Shown: piece after piece, positions 9,831 through 19,823 of the stretch
How positions within the stretch are numbered: position 1 is the first letter of the stretch
Layout: each line of letters starts with the position of its first letter
DNA from: Calditrichota bacterium
Lineage (GTDB): Bacteria > Calditrichota > Calditrichia > Calditrichales > Calditrichaceae
NCBI GenBank assembly: GCA_024278755.1
Contig: JAJRSO010000037.1
Span: 26,620-90,619 of the forward strand
Direction: 5' to 3'
DNA: 64,000 nt
The notes under the pieces: generated by a model
Told to the model about the DNA's origin: nothing
The model's database searches: none
What the model saw: only the letters and a program-made list of their open reading frames with translations
Translations under genes and position numbers: made by a program

Positions 9831-9944
9831 TTATTTTCTAACTATGTCTTTATAGCGCCAACGTAAAAAGAACCACATTAATGCAGAGAAAAGTAAAATT
9901 CCAAATCCCGAAAGCGTCGTTATAAATGATACCTGAAACCCCAT
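9831..9944 (-). CDS. Possible 37-residue single-helix membrane peptide
   Basis: A small frame starting at ATG 9944. It has one hydrophobic helix (GFGILLFSALMWFFL) and a basic tail (RWRYKDIVRK), typical of small inner-membrane peptides. No clear ribosome-binding site precedes it. The same frame stays open about 18 codons upstream without another ATG, so it could instead be the decayed C-terminus of a longer membrane protein. It lies on the opposite strand to trxB, between two terminators. Confidence 0.25.
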   Translation of the reverse strand: MGFQVSFITTLSGFGILLFSALMWFFLRWRYKDIVRK

Positions 9945-10021
9945 TAAACTATTTGCGGTGAAATATCGCTGGCTTTTATCATTTCGGTTAAAGCTTCACT
10001 AAATAGGCTGGTATCTCTAAT

Positions 10022-10048
10022 AAAAAACCCCGCTATCAAGCGGGGTTT
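10022..10048 (-). terminator. Strong intrinsic terminator of the RND/BI-1 operon
   Basis: Read on the minus strand: perfect 9-bp stem AAACCCCGC / GCGGGGTTT around a six-base loop, directly followed by a T-run. It would end the minus-strand transcript running from the adaptor through both pumps and the BI-1 gene. Confidence 0.85.
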
Positions 10049-10187
10049 AAATAAAAACAAAATAGGATTATAATTTTAATAAAACGGGTATGACTACTTA
10101 TTCTGCGTATGCTGAAAAAATGCTTTCCTTAGTTCTGCTAATTAGCTGCTCTTATGCCAGAGAAAGAGCTTTATCCTTCCTGAAATA

Positions 10188-10892
10188 TTAATTTCTCCTG
10201 CCGCCCAAAATCCGCAGCATCAATAAAAACAGATTTACAAAATCCAGATAAAGCATCAATGCACCGACGATAGAAATTCGTCCGTATTGATCGCCGTCCG
10301 CTGGTGTCAGAGTTAAACCCATTTTTTTAATCTTCTGTGTATCATAAGCCGTTAAACCAACGAAAATTAAAATCCCGGCATAGGTAATAACCCAGCCCAA
10401 TGTAGAACTTGCCAGAAACATATTAACGACCGAAGCGATAATCAGCCCGATCAGGGCCATCATCAGCAGGCCGCCCATGGAAGTTAAATCCTTCTTTGTT
10501 ACATATCCGTACAGGCTTGTCGCCCCAAAAGTTCCCGCCGTTACCAGGAAAGTGGAGGCGATGGATTCGTAGGTGTAAGCGAGAAGTACCGCCGATAACG
10601 TTAAACCGTTTACAAACGAAAACAATAAAAACAGAGTTGAGGCCGTGGATACCTGCATGGTATTGACGCCCCTCGAAATAGCAAAAACCATTCCCAACTC
10701 ACCGATAATCAGCACAAACATCATAAAGGAATTGCCAAAAATTAAATTTAACAGAAAGGGGCTGTTCGCTGTAAAATAGGCTGTAAAACCGGAAACGGCT
10801 AACCCCACAGCCATCCAGTTAAAAACAGTGCGCATCAGGGCATTTTCTCTGACAGCGCTCATTGACGGTTGATAATATTGTTCTTGCTGCAT
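10188..10892 (-). CDS. Bax inhibitor-1/YccA family membrane protein
   Basis: A 234-residue protein with seven hydrophobic helices and the family signature in the last third (GLTAYDTQKIKK, then YLDFVNLFLLMLRILGG). The YDTQ aspartate belongs to the conserved pair implicated in pH-dependent calcium leak in bacterial BI-1 proteins. In E. coli the homologues YccA/YbhL sit in the inner membrane, and YccA modulates FtsH. Here it follows the second RND pump after 29 bases with a good AAGGAG site, so it may be co-transcribed with the efflux genes. Its specific role is unknown. Confidence 0.88.
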   Translation of the reverse strand: MQQEQYYQPSMSAVRENALMRTVFNWMAVGLAVSGFTAYFTANSPFLLNLIFGNSFMMFVLIIGELGMVFAISRGVNTMQVSTASTLFLLFSFVNGLTLSAVLLAYTYESIASTFLVTAGTFGATSLYGYVTKKDLTSMGGLLMMALIGLIIASVVNMFLASSTLGWVITYAGILIFVGLTAYDTQKIKKMGLTLTPADGDQYGRISIVGALMLYLDFVNLFLLMLRILGGRRN

Positions 10893-10921
10893 ATCTATAT
10901 CTCCTTTAATTTTTTATTTTT

Positions 10922-13900
10922 TCAACTACTCTCTGTGAGATTAGTTCCGGATACTGCAGCCTCTTTTGCTGTACTGTGTATAATGCCTGCCGTAAGACGT
11001 TTAAAATAGCCGCGCATATCGTCAAAAATCGTATAGGCCCAGGGGACGGCAATCAGCGAAACCATCGTGGAGAATATCAACCCGCCGATAATCGTACGCC
11101 CCATTGGGGCATACGAAATACCAATCATCTTTGCATTTCCAACGGCCATGGGAATCAAACCGCCAATAGTGGTAAAAGCGGTCATTAAAATCGGGCGGAA
11201 GCGGTTCTTCCCTGCCTCCAGCAAAGCGTCATACCGGGAATACCCTTCTTTGCGCAGGCGATTCACCAGGTCGATAAGCACAATGGCGTTGTTCACGACA
11301 ATACCTATCAGGATAACCATACCGATCATGCTCATCATATCCATAGGCGTATTGGTTAAATAGAGCATCCAAAAGCCGCCCACAAATGAAAACGGGATGG
11401 AGATAATAACCGATAAGGGAAGCACAAACGATTCGAACAGGATTCCCATAAGAATAAATACAAAAACAACGGCCAGGATAGCCGCATAAAACATACTTCC
11501 GCTGCTCTGATTAATATTTCTGAACCGTTCTCCTTTGGACCAGGTGTAACCAAACGGCAGTTCGAATCCGGCCATCACCTTATCGATCTTTTGATAAACC
11601 TTACCGATTTCATCGGAGGTGGTATTGGCTTTAATATTCAGATAGGTTTTCCCGTTCTCCCGGTGTATATTGCCAAAACCTTTAGTTACTTCAAAGGTGG
11701 CTACGGCGTCTAATGGAATTTCCCGGCCATTATTGGTAAAAAACGTTATATTTTTTAACTGTTCCAATGTTTCACGGTCTTCTTCCCTGAGCTGTAGGAG
11801 CATGCGTATTTCTTTTTCATTGGTCTGATATTTCGGTAGCTGTACCCCGCGTAAGGCATACATCACCGTGCTGGAAATTACCCGCGGGTTGATACCGTAT
11901 TTTTGCACCTGTTCGCGGTTTATAATCAAACGAATTTCATCGGATCCTTCGGCAAGATCGGTTTCGACACTTACAATTTCTTTAATTTTCCGGATACGCC
12001 GTTCTACTTCCTCTGCTAATTCGGAAAGTTTTTTAGTATCATCGCCAAACAAGCTCAGACTTATAGAAGCATCACCGCTTCCGCTTTGCTGCCAGGTTGT
12101 ACGTAGTTTCACGCCGGGAAATACCGGCAAACGATCTTTTATATCTTCCACTACTTCATCCCGCGCCATTGCTTTATCTGTTTCTACCCCTGCAATATGC
12201 AAAACGCCTTTATAAATCACTTCATACCAGCTTTCGGATTCCTCCGGCATTAAAAAGACATGTATACGGGCGCTGTTATTGCGGTAACGTACATCAATCG
12301 TGCGGATATTATACGTCTCTTTTTTAACGCGTAAGCTATCTTCTATCTGCGCCACAAGACGAGCCGCGTCCGAAACCGTATAATTATCCGGCATTTCCAG
12401 ACGCAAATTAAAATCATTAATATTACCCTGCATATTGTCGGTCTTAGTAATATTGCTTAATGCAAAAAAGGCAGAAATCAAAATAAGAAGCAGAAATGTA
12501 AAGGTTTCGGTACGCCGTTTCAAAACCCAGCGCAACGTATTTTGATATATTTTATTAAAATTAACGATAGCTGCCGGTTCTTCCACGACCCGATGGCTAA
12601 CCACCTTGCTGGCTGTAAGCGGAATAAAAACAAGAGCCACAAGAAGCGAGGCCAGCAGAGAAAAGATAACCGGCAATCCGATACGGGTCATATAAAACTT
12701 AAAACCGGCTTCATCATTCATTAAAATCAACGGCATAAATACCACAATACTGGTAAAGGTGGCCATGGTTACCGCCAGCGCTACCTCACTGCCTCCGCGA
12801 GCGGCAGCGGTTCTGTCATCCAGACCTTCGGACCGTTTTTGGTAGATATTTTCCAATACCACAATGGAATTATCCACCACCATACCAATGGAAATCATCA
12901 GCCCCATCATCGTTATCAAATTGAGTGTCCATCCGATGAAATACAATATTGTGAGACTGACCAGAATAGACAAAGGAATGGCAACATTCAAAATGATCGT
13001 CATTCGGATACGGCGCAGAAAAAAGAATAAAACCAGCAGGGCAAAAAAGCCACCCCATAGGCCGGCATTTTGCAGATTTTTTACGCTTTCTTTTATATAG
13101 GTGCCCTGATTGAATAAAACCTGTACTTCAAAGCCGCCAAGTGCATTATTATCGGCAACGATCTTGTTTAGTTTTGTTACAATCTTATCACAAATATCAA
13201 CGGTATTTGCCAGTGATTCTTTTTTTATTCCCAGCTGAATAGCCGCTTTCCCGTTGATGCGCTGCGTCCACGTGTGTTCCGGAACATCATAACGAATTTC
13301 AGCAATGTCTTTTAACAGGAGATTGGTGCCTTTTACGGGTAGGTTTCGTACATCAGCGAGGGTACGGAATTTTGCGGAAGAACGTACAAATATTTTATGT
13401 CCGCCGGTACGGATATTGCCTGATGAAAGGGCAAAATTATCACGGCGCAGATCTTCGATAACAGTGTATAAATTAATCTTATAGCTTTTTACCGCATCCT
13501 GGTTGATATAAATCTGAATCGATTTTTCATCGGCGCCGTAGATATCCACATTGGCCACGCCGTCTATCTGCTCCAGTGGTTTTTTAAACATCTGTTCCGA
13601 AAAATAATAGGCGTCTTCCAACTTCTTATCCGGGATGATAGCCACCCACATAATGGCCTGATCGTCCTGATTCCATTTACGTATATAAAGTCGTTCCACA
13701 TCGTCGGGCAGTTCCGGCTTAACACGATCGATACGATCACGTAACTGACTGTATGCCAGATCCATATCCGTATCCTGATTAAATTTGATAAAAACCCAAC
13801 AGCCGCTGGCCTGACTGTTCGTCTGAACGGTTTTTACGCCTTTTATGGTATGTACCACCTCTTCTATGGGACGAGCAATCAGCTGCTCCACCTCTTCGGG

Positions 13901-14095
13901 GTTGGCATTGGGATAAGGCGCCCAAATACCGAGAAAAGGCGGCGTAAATCCGGCGGGCATCAGTTCCACCGCTATCTGGGAATAGGCTATTACGCCCACA
14001 ACGAGCAGCGCTAAGAAGGACATAAGCACTGTAATGGGACGTTTTAGTGCCAGTTCCGGCAATGAACGGGCTTTTTGCGTAAATTTATCCTGCAT
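10922..14095 (-). CDS. RND efflux pump, inner-membrane permease (second pump)
   Basis: A 1057-residue proton-driven exporter of the AcrB/HAE superfamily. It has an N-terminal helix (LKRPITVLMSF), two large porter loops, and two bundles of helices. The proton-relay helix contains GMVVDNSIVVLENI, and the second half carries GIVVNNAIVLIDLVNRLR. Length is ordinary for the family. It lies 38 bases downstream of the longer RND gene and shares its upstream adaptor, so the operon makes two different permeases with a single adaptor. No outer-membrane TolC-like gene is present; the channel must be supplied elsewhere. The substrate cannot be read from sequence. Confidence 0.9.
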   Translation of the reverse strand: MQDKFTQKARSLPELALKRPITVLMSFLALLVVGVIAYSQIAVELMPAGFTPPFLGIWAPYPNANPEEVEQLIARPIEEVVHTIKGVKTVQTNSQASGCWVFIKFNQDTDMDLAYSQLRDRIDRVKPELPDDVERLYIRKWNQDDQAIMWVAIIPDKKLEDAYYFSEQMFKKPLEQIDGVANVDIYGADEKSIQIYINQDAVKSYKINLYTVIEDLRRDNFALSSGNIRTGGHKIFVRSSAKFRTLADVRNLPVKGTNLLLKDIAEIRYDVPEHTWTQRINGKAAIQLGIKKESLANTVDICDKIVTKLNKIVADNNALGGFEVQVLFNQGTYIKESVKNLQNAGLWGGFFALLVLFFFLRRIRMTIILNVAIPLSILVSLTILYFIGWTLNLITMMGLMISIGMVVDNSIVVLENIYQKRSEGLDDRTAAARGGSEVALAVTMATFTSIVVFMPLILMNDEAGFKFYMTRIGLPVIFSLLASLLVALVFIPLTASKVVSHRVVEEPAAIVNFNKIYQNTLRWVLKRRTETFTFLLLILISAFFALSNITKTDNMQGNINDFNLRLEMPDNYTVSDAARLVAQIEDSLRVKKETYNIRTIDVRYRNNSARIHVFLMPEESESWYEVIYKGVLHIAGVETDKAMARDEVVEDIKDRLPVFPGVKLRTTWQQSGSGDASISLSLFGDDTKKLSELAEEVERRIRKIKEIVSVETDLAEGSDEIRLIINREQVQKYGINPRVISSTVMYALRGVQLPKYQTNEKEIRMLLQLREEDRETLEQLKNITFFTNNGREIPLDAVATFEVTKGFGNIHRENGKTYLNIKANTTSDEIGKVYQKIDKVMAGFELPFGYTWSKGERFRNINQSSGSMFYAAILAVVFVFILMGILFESFVLPLSVIISIPFSFVGGFWMLYLTNTPMDMMSMIGMVILIGIVVNNAIVLIDLVNRLRKEGYSRYDALLEAGKNRFRPILMTAFTTIGGLIPMAVGNAKMIGISYAPMGRTIIGGLIFSTMVSLIAVPWAYTIFDDMRGYFKRLTAGIIHSTAKEAAVSGTNLTESS

Positions 14096-14133
14096 TATTT
14101 ACCTGTCTGTTAAATTTAAGTTTATCCGCTTCC

Positions 14134-17100
14134 TCATTCTGTTATCGAAGCTAGCTCATTCTCCGATGGATTTTCCCTGGTAAAAATATTGTATACCGTG
14201 GGAATCACCACCAGAGTCAGCAATGTGGAAACCAGTAGCCCTACAATGACGGTTATGGCCATCGGGGTACGGATTTCGGCGCCGTCGCCCAAGCCCAGCG
14301 CCATGGGAAACAGTCCGAGTACTGTGGTGGAGGTTGTCATTAAAATAGGCCGTAAGCGCACTTTACCCGCCTGCAGAACAGCATCCAATTTAGCAACGCC
14401 GGATTTTCGCAGATAATTAATATAATCGACTAAAACAATGGCATTGTTCACCACAATTCCGGCGAGCATAATCATCCCCAGAAAGACCACAATGCTAAGC
14501 GGAATATTAAAAAGATACAGAAAAATAACCACACCGATTACCGCCAGCGGGATGGTAAAAATAATTATAAACGGATGTACAAGCGACTCAAACTGCGAAG
14601 CCATCACGATATAAACCAAAAAGACGGCCAGCGCCAAAGCCATCATCAAACTGTTTAAGCTGGTTTCCATTTCTTTATTTTGCCCGGCAATTTCGTATGA
14701 AATATCCATCGGCAGTTTCATCTTCTGAATTTCATCATAGATTTTAGAATTTACACCCGCCAGATCAAACCCCGGGGCGAGATTTGCGGATATTACCCCC
14801 GTTCTCTGCTGGCTTATACGGCGGATTTCCGACGGCCCTTCGTTAACGCGGATTTCCGCTACCGATTGCAACGTAATGGGGATAGTGCCGCCCGGATTTA
14901 CAACAAGATGGCGCAAATCATCCAGACTCTCTTTATCCGCTTCCCGCAGTCGTACCAGCACGTCAATCCGGCGGTCGGCTTCACGGAACTCGGTGGCCAC
15001 ATCGCCGCGTACTTTGTTACGGATAATCGATGCCACGGTACGGATATTCAGATTATGACGGGCCAGAAGTTTCCGGTTATAAAAAATCTGAACTTCCGGG
15101 TTACCGCGCTGGATATTTGATTTTATGTCCAGCAGACCATCAATGCCGCGCATTTTTTCTTCCAGTTTTCGACTGTAGGTTTGCAAATCGCGTAAACTGT
15201 ATCCTTTTAAATAAATTTCCACAGGTGTTTTGGAACTGAACAGGACAGGGCGAGAGATATTAACTTCAATTCCCGAATAGGCTTCCATTATTTTTCGTAC
15301 CTTCCGCGAAATCCGTTCTTCCTGTTTCGCAATGTTAGCCGCCGCTTTTAAAGTAATGGTAAGTCTGGCCGTATGCTCACCCTCTTCCGAATCCGAAGTG
15401 GCGCTTTTGTCGGTTCCGCAAACAGAAGCGACACGGGCAACACCGGGTATCTGTTCGATTTTTTCCTGAATGGGTAAAATTCGCTTATCCGTTTTTTCGA
15501 CGGGCGTCCCTACCGGCAGTTTCAGTTCCACATAAAACTCGCCCTGGTGAACTTCGGGGATCAGTTCGCTGCCCAATCGGGGCCAGATAACAAATATGGT
15601 AAACAGAAATAAAACAACAATACCGCCAACCACCGCATAGCTGTTTTTAATTGCTTTCCTTAAAAAAGGTTCGTACCCCTTTTCAACCATCGTGTATGTT
15701 ATGTCGAACAGCCAGACGATAAAACGGATAGGCTGTGAAAAGGCCAATTGGAAAAGTAGTAAAAGCAGGTAACCAAATAAACCTATCAGTAAGATAAATC
15801 CATGGGAGAACCTGAAAATAAGTTCCGAAAATGCGGTTAAAATATATTCAAAGACATAAAATACCATTCTAAGCAGATTTAAAGGCGAATAGACTATTTT
15901 TTTTATTACCGAATATGCGCGGTATTGCTCTGCCATCGCGCTAAAACTGGCATAAATTTTTTGCGCCGAATTATAGACCAAATATCCGGACCAGATGGAA
16001 TCGACAAACTTTATTTTAATCAATTGATTGCGGGCAATCTTCAGAAGCATTTCCCTATATTGATCCGACCACCAAAGCAGAAGAACGCCGGCAAGCGTCA
16101 AAACCGCAAGTATAACCTGTTTAATAAATGAAACGGTAATGGCGACTAATACTTTCAGGGAATTCCGGATCCAGGTAAAAAATATTAAAACAAACAGCCG
16201 GAAGAACATTGGAATTTTAGCCCAAAACGAGAGATGCGGACTATTTTCAAACAGATCCGTTATCTGTTTACGAAGCGTTGTATTCAAAATAAAATCTTTC
16301 GGAATTTTATCCGAATCCACATTATTTACAAACGTCTCTGTACTTCGTGACGATAGCATGGGGATCAAAAACAGAGCGGCTGCGAGAGAAGCCAGTAACG
16401 AAAAAACTACCGTTAGCGCCATATCGCCAAAAACCTGTCCGGCCACACCTTCTACAAAAACAATGGGTAAAAATACGGCAATCGTAGTAAGCGTTGAGGC
16501 AATAACCGCCCCGCCGACCTCGCTCACCCCGCGCAACGCCGCTGTAATTAAATCGATCCCCTCGTCCCGGTAGCGGGAAATACTTTCCAACACCACAATA
16601 GAGTTATCCACCAGCATCCCGATACCGAGCGCTAGACCGCCAAGAGACATAATATTCAGAGAAACGTCAAAAATTTTCATTGGCGCAAATGTGGCAATGA
16701 TGGAAATGGGAATGGAAATACCGATGATTACCGTGGGACCCAAACGACGCAGGAACAGGAATAAAACCAAAATAGCCAGAATACCGCCTTGCACGGCTGT
16801 TTTGGTTACTTCGTCCACCGAATTTTTAATAAAAACAGATTGATCGGAAAGGGTTTCGATGTGAATGCCTTCGGGCAGATTATTGGTTAAAAAATTGGTC
16901 ATCCGTTTGATCATCAGCCCGCGTCGTTCCTGTTGCCGTTTATTTTGCTGCGCTTGCTGAGGCCGCGGATGGTCTTTTTCGCGATTCAGTCGGGCGATAA
17001 ACGCCTGCTGTTCGGGTGTGCCGTAAAGTTTTTCTTTTACACGTTTGGCTACGGAAACGATATTGGCGTCCGCTTCTTTGTAAATTTCTATTTCAACGCT

Positions 17101-17949
17101 TTCGTGCCCGTCGATGCGGGTAATGACCTCGCGTTCCTTATTAGTACGACGGACTTTTGCCACATCCTTCACTTTAATATCAACATTATTCCAGCGGCCG
17201 ATAACGACTTCTTCTATTTCTTTAACCGTTTTAAATTCATTCAGAGTCCGTACCAAATATTCGGTTTCGCCCTCTTTTAAATTTCCCCCGGCCAAATTAA
17301 CATTTTCTTCCTGTAAACGGTTTTTAACGGTTTGAATATCCATGCCGATCAGGGTTAGTTTCTGCTCATTCATCTCCACCCGGATCTCTTCTTCCAGTCC
17401 GCCTTTTACTTTTACAGCGGCAACGCCGTCCACCGTTTCCAGGGCACGCTTAATCTCCTCCTCGGCGATATAGCGCAGCCGGGTTAATCCGGCTTTGCCA
17501 AAAAGGCCAACGCGCAGGATGGGATCGAGTGAAGGATCATAACGCAAAATAATGGGCCGTTTTACATCGGTGGGCAAAAAGACCTGATCCAGCTTTTCCC
17601 GAATATCGGCGGTAGCCGAATTCATATCCGTATCCCAGGTGTATTCTAAAATAACGTCGGATTGTTCGGCTTTGGAGATGGAACTGATGGTTACCAGGTT
17701 ATCAACAACGCCAAGCGCCTGTTCGATAGGGCGGGAAATAGTGGTTTCTATTTCCTGAGGCGCAGTTCCCGGATATTCGGTACGCACGGTTAAACTGGGA
17801 TAGGTCATATCCGGCATCAGGTTAAGTGGCAACTGTTTGTACGAAATCCAGCCAAAAACAACAACGCCAATAACCGCCATTAAAATGGCAACGGGACGTT
17901 TGGTTGTAAAATTATAAAAATTAGTCCGTAATTTGTTTTCTGTATTCAT
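14134..17949 (-). CDS. RND efflux pump with a large extra membrane insert (first pump)
   Basis: A 1271-residue RND permease, about 200 residues longer than usual. The start (FTTKRPVAILMAVIGVV), the proton-relay helix (GIGMLVDNSIVVLESI) and the mirrored C-terminal helix (GIVVNNAIVLVDYINYLR) are normal. The excess is one block at about residues 535-760, between the two six-helix halves. It has several additional hydrophobic stretches (for example FFRLFVLIFFTWI, ILAVLTLAGVLLLWW, GLFGYLLLLLFQLAF) separated by amphipathic helices. The insert is in frame and its codon use looks like the rest. It follows the adaptor gene by 43 bases. The insert could dock a partner or broaden the membrane footprint; this is inference. 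Confidence 0.88.
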   Translation of the reverse strand: MNTENKLRTNFYNFTTKRPVAILMAVIGVVVFGWISYKQLPLNLMPDMTYPSLTVRTEYPGTAPQEIETTISRPIEQALGVVDNLVTISSISKAEQSDVILEYTWDTDMNSATADIREKLDQVFLPTDVKRPIILRYDPSLDPILRVGLFGKAGLTRLRYIAEEEIKRALETVDGVAAVKVKGGLEEEIRVEMNEQKLTLIGMDIQTVKNRLQEENVNLAGGNLKEGETEYLVRTLNEFKTVKEIEEVVIGRWNNVDIKVKDVAKVRRTNKEREVITRIDGHESVEIEIYKEADANIVSVAKRVKEKLYGTPEQQAFIARLNREKDHPRPQQAQQNKRQQERRGLMIKRMTNFLTNNLPEGIHIETLSDQSVFIKNSVDEVTKTAVQGGILAILVLFLFLRRLGPTVIIGISIPISIIATFAPMKIFDVSLNIMSLGGLALGIGMLVDNSIVVLESISRYRDEGIDLITAALRGVSEVGGAVIASTLTTIAVFLPIVFVEGVAGQVFGDMALTVVFSLLASLAAALFLIPMLSSRSTETFVNNVDSDKIPKDFILNTTLRKQITDLFENSPHLSFWAKIPMFFRLFVLIFFTWIRNSLKVLVAITVSFIKQVILAVLTLAGVLLLWWSDQYREMLLKIARNQLIKIKFVDSIWSGYLVYNSAQKIYASFSAMAEQYRAYSVIKKIVYSPLNLLRMVFYVFEYILTAFSELIFRFSHGFILLIGLFGYLLLLLFQLAFSQPIRFIVWLFDITYTMVEKGYEPFLRKAIKNSYAVVGGIVVLFLFTIFVIWPRLGSELIPEVHQGEFYVELKLPVGTPVEKTDKRILPIQEKIEQIPGVARVASVCGTDKSATSDSEEGEHTARLTITLKAAANIAKQEERISRKVRKIMEAYSGIEVNISRPVLFSSKTPVEIYLKGYSLRDLQTYSRKLEEKMRGIDGLLDIKSNIQRGNPEVQIFYNRKLLARHNLNIRTVASIIRNKVRGDVATEFREADRRIDVLVRLREADKESLDDLRHLVVNPGGTIPITLQSVAEIRVNEGPSEIRRISQQRTGVISANLAPGFDLAGVNSKIYDEIQKMKLPMDISYEIAGQNKEMETSLNSLMMALALAVFLVYIVMASQFESLVHPFIIIFTIPLAVIGVVIFLYLFNIPLSIVVFLGMIMLAGIVVNNAIVLVDYINYLRKSGVAKLDAVLQAGKVRLRPILMTTSTTVLGLFPMALGLGDGAEIRTPMAITVIVGLLVSTLLTLVVIPTVYNIFTRENPSENELASITE

Positions 17950-17992
17950 ACATTTTCCACATTAAAAATGAGTAATTAACAATCCGTAAGTG

Positions 17993-19117
17993 CTATTTTT
18001 TTTTCGCAAGTTTGTTTTCACGCACGGACACAATATTTACTTTGGATTTATCTTTCATCCCGGCCTGTCCGATGACAACAATTTGGTCGCCCTCTTCAAT
18101 ATCTTTTAGTGATTCGATTTTTTCATTGTCTTCGTAGCCCGGTTCCAGACGAATTTTATGGGCAGTATTATCACGTACGATAAAAACATTCATATATTCA
18201 TTTTCATATACAACCGCCGTTTTGGGAATGAGTACGACATCATGATGGGTATCCAAAATGATACGGGCATTGACAAACATTCCTGGACGCAGCACACTGC
18301 CTTTATTTTTCACGCCGATGGTTACTTTAAAGGTTCCGCTGGAAGGATCCACCACCGGGCTGATACGTTTTATCCAGGCAGAAAAGGTTTTTCCTTCTAG
18401 ATGGTCGGAAGAGACAATAACCCGTTGACCGATTTTTAACTGATTCAGATTTTTCTCCGGCACATAAACCACGGCAATCACCTGCGAATTATCGACCACG
18501 GAAAATAATTTATCGGTGGGTTGGATGCGTTTACCGATTTTAGCCAGCCGCTCACCCACCCGTCCGGAAATAGGCGAACGAATCTGCATATAATCTAAAT
18601 TAAGCTGCGCTTCCTTCCATTGAATTTCGGAAGCCTGCAAGGCATATTTGGCCTTTTCAAATTCTTCGTTACTGAGTAACGATTTTTCATGCATGGCTTC
18701 GAGACGTTTAAAATTGCTCAATTGCTGCTGATATTCAATTTTAGCTTTTTGTTCGGATAACTCATATTCTTTGGCCTCGAGGGTAAGCATTATCTGGCCT
18801 TTCTTAACCCACTGCCCTTCTTCGATAAATATTTCCTGAACAATCCCCTGAGCACGGGAATAGACGTCGGCCATTATTTCGGTTTCCAGATTGGAACTCA
18901 GCAAAATATAATTGGAAATATCACCGCGGGTAACGGTTGTCACTTCTACAGGGATCGTTTCTTCATCCTGAGATTTGTTTTGAAAGTCCTCATTCTTTTT
19001 CTGTACCGAATCCTGTGCGGTCTTCCCGTCACCCGGCTTCGATCTTCCTCCGCATTGAATAAGAGAAAGTGACAGTATCATAATGATCAAAACGCTGAGT
19101 AAAGTATTCCTGCGCAT
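17993..19117 (-). CDS. RND efflux periplasmic adaptor lipoprotein
   Basis: A 374-residue membrane-fusion protein. The signal sequence ends in lipobox LIQC (Cys22), so it should be lipid-anchored to a membrane facing the periplasm. Biotinyl-lipoyl-like half-motifs surround a coiled-coil hairpin (YSRAQGIVQEIFIEEGQWVKKGQ, about residues 86-108, then the QKAKIEYQQQLSNFKRLEAM helix). Beta-barrel and membrane-proximal domains follow (PVVDPSSGTFKVTI, LRPGMFVNARI). It is the first gene of the efflux operon and has a GGAGC ribosome-binding site. It would bridge the two downstream permeases to an outer-membrane channel encoded elsewhere. Confidence 0.9.
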   Translation of the reverse strand: MRRNTLLSVLIIMILSLSLIQCGGRSKPGDGKTAQDSVQKKNEDFQNKSQDEETIPVEVTTVTRGDISNYILLSSNLETEIMADVYSRAQGIVQEIFIEEGQWVKKGQIMLTLEAKEYELSEQKAKIEYQQQLSNFKRLEAMHEKSLLSNEEFEKAKYALQASEIQWKEAQLNLDYMQIRSPISGRVGERLAKIGKRIQPTDKLFSVVDNSQVIAVVYVPEKNLNQLKIGQRVIVSSDHLEGKTFSAWIKRISPVVDPSSGTFKVTIGVKNKGSVLRPGMFVNARIILDTHHDVVLIPKTAVVYENEYMNVFIVRDNTAHKIRLEPGYEDNEKIESLKDIEEGDQIVVIGQAGMKDKSKVNIVSVRENKLAKKK

Positions 19118-19756
19118 AATAGCTCCGTTTGGTTTATGGATGTAAAACTTGTTTTTCTACGAGTGTTTTCATCCGAAGTTTCGGCGTTCTTCCGTAAAAT
19201 TTTAATAAACTACTAAATATAGTGGAAAGCGGGCAAAAAAAATAGTCTTAACAAAAATTAACTTTCAAAATAACTCGTAATATCAACGCAGAGAAGGCAA
19301 AGGAAAAAACCAAAACGGTATTATGCCGTAAGTGGGTATACATAGTTTAAAAATATCCACACATTAACACAGACTCGCGCATAGGACGATTGTTTTTCTT
19401 AAGCCAGGTTAAAAACATTCGCGTTAATTAGTAAAATTAGCGGCGCTTATAGGAGTTGCATGTATTTACCAAAATCTTTCAATGGCTGTAAAAAACAGAA
19501 ACGAAACAATGGAGTCGTACTTTTAAAAAGTTAGAGTCAGCAAAAAATAATTATAACCTGAATTGAGCGCTAGTTCTTTTAGCTCGTTATTGAACCTGTC
19601 CTTGCGATCCCGAAGCATCGGGAGTGACAATCTTGCCGTGGAACGCCACATTCGCTTCGCTCACTCGCAATGACAGCTCAGGCATTGCTCAATTTAGGTA
19701 TAAGAAAATGAAAAAAATGTATTTTAGTTATTACACCTAAAAAACCACGTAGAACC
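19118..19756. other. 640-bp spacer with decayed palindromic elements
   Basis: There is no gene here. The region upstream of the adaptor gene should hold the efflux promoter. Further left lie a degenerate ACATTCGCGTTAATT repeat near 19420 (also seen near 2940) and, at 19598-19674, a palindromic element listed separately. Confidence 0.5.
19598..19674. repeat. Palindromic intergenic element (CATTGCGA type)
   Basis: Imperfect terminal arms GTCCTTGCGA (19598-19607) and TCGCAATGAC (19665-19674) enclose an inner hairpin TCCCGA...TCGGGA (19608-19623) and a GCGAAGCG-rich section (read on the minus strand). A related element with CGTCATT/AATGACG ends lies at 40921-40998. The layout resembles the dispersed CATTGCGAG palindromes found between genes in many bacterial genomes. 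Confidence 0.55.
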
Positions 19757-19778
19757 AAAAAATCCGCCTGCCGGATTT
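19757..19778 (-). terminator. Terminator of the nqr operon
   Basis: On the minus strand, a 7-bp stem AAATCCG/CGGATTT with a five-base loop is followed by a T-run. It lies about 45 bases past the nqrF stop. Confidence 0.75.
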
Positions 19779-19823
19779 CGACAAACGGATTTAATGAATA
19801 TTCGGGTCGGGCGTTAGGAAAAC

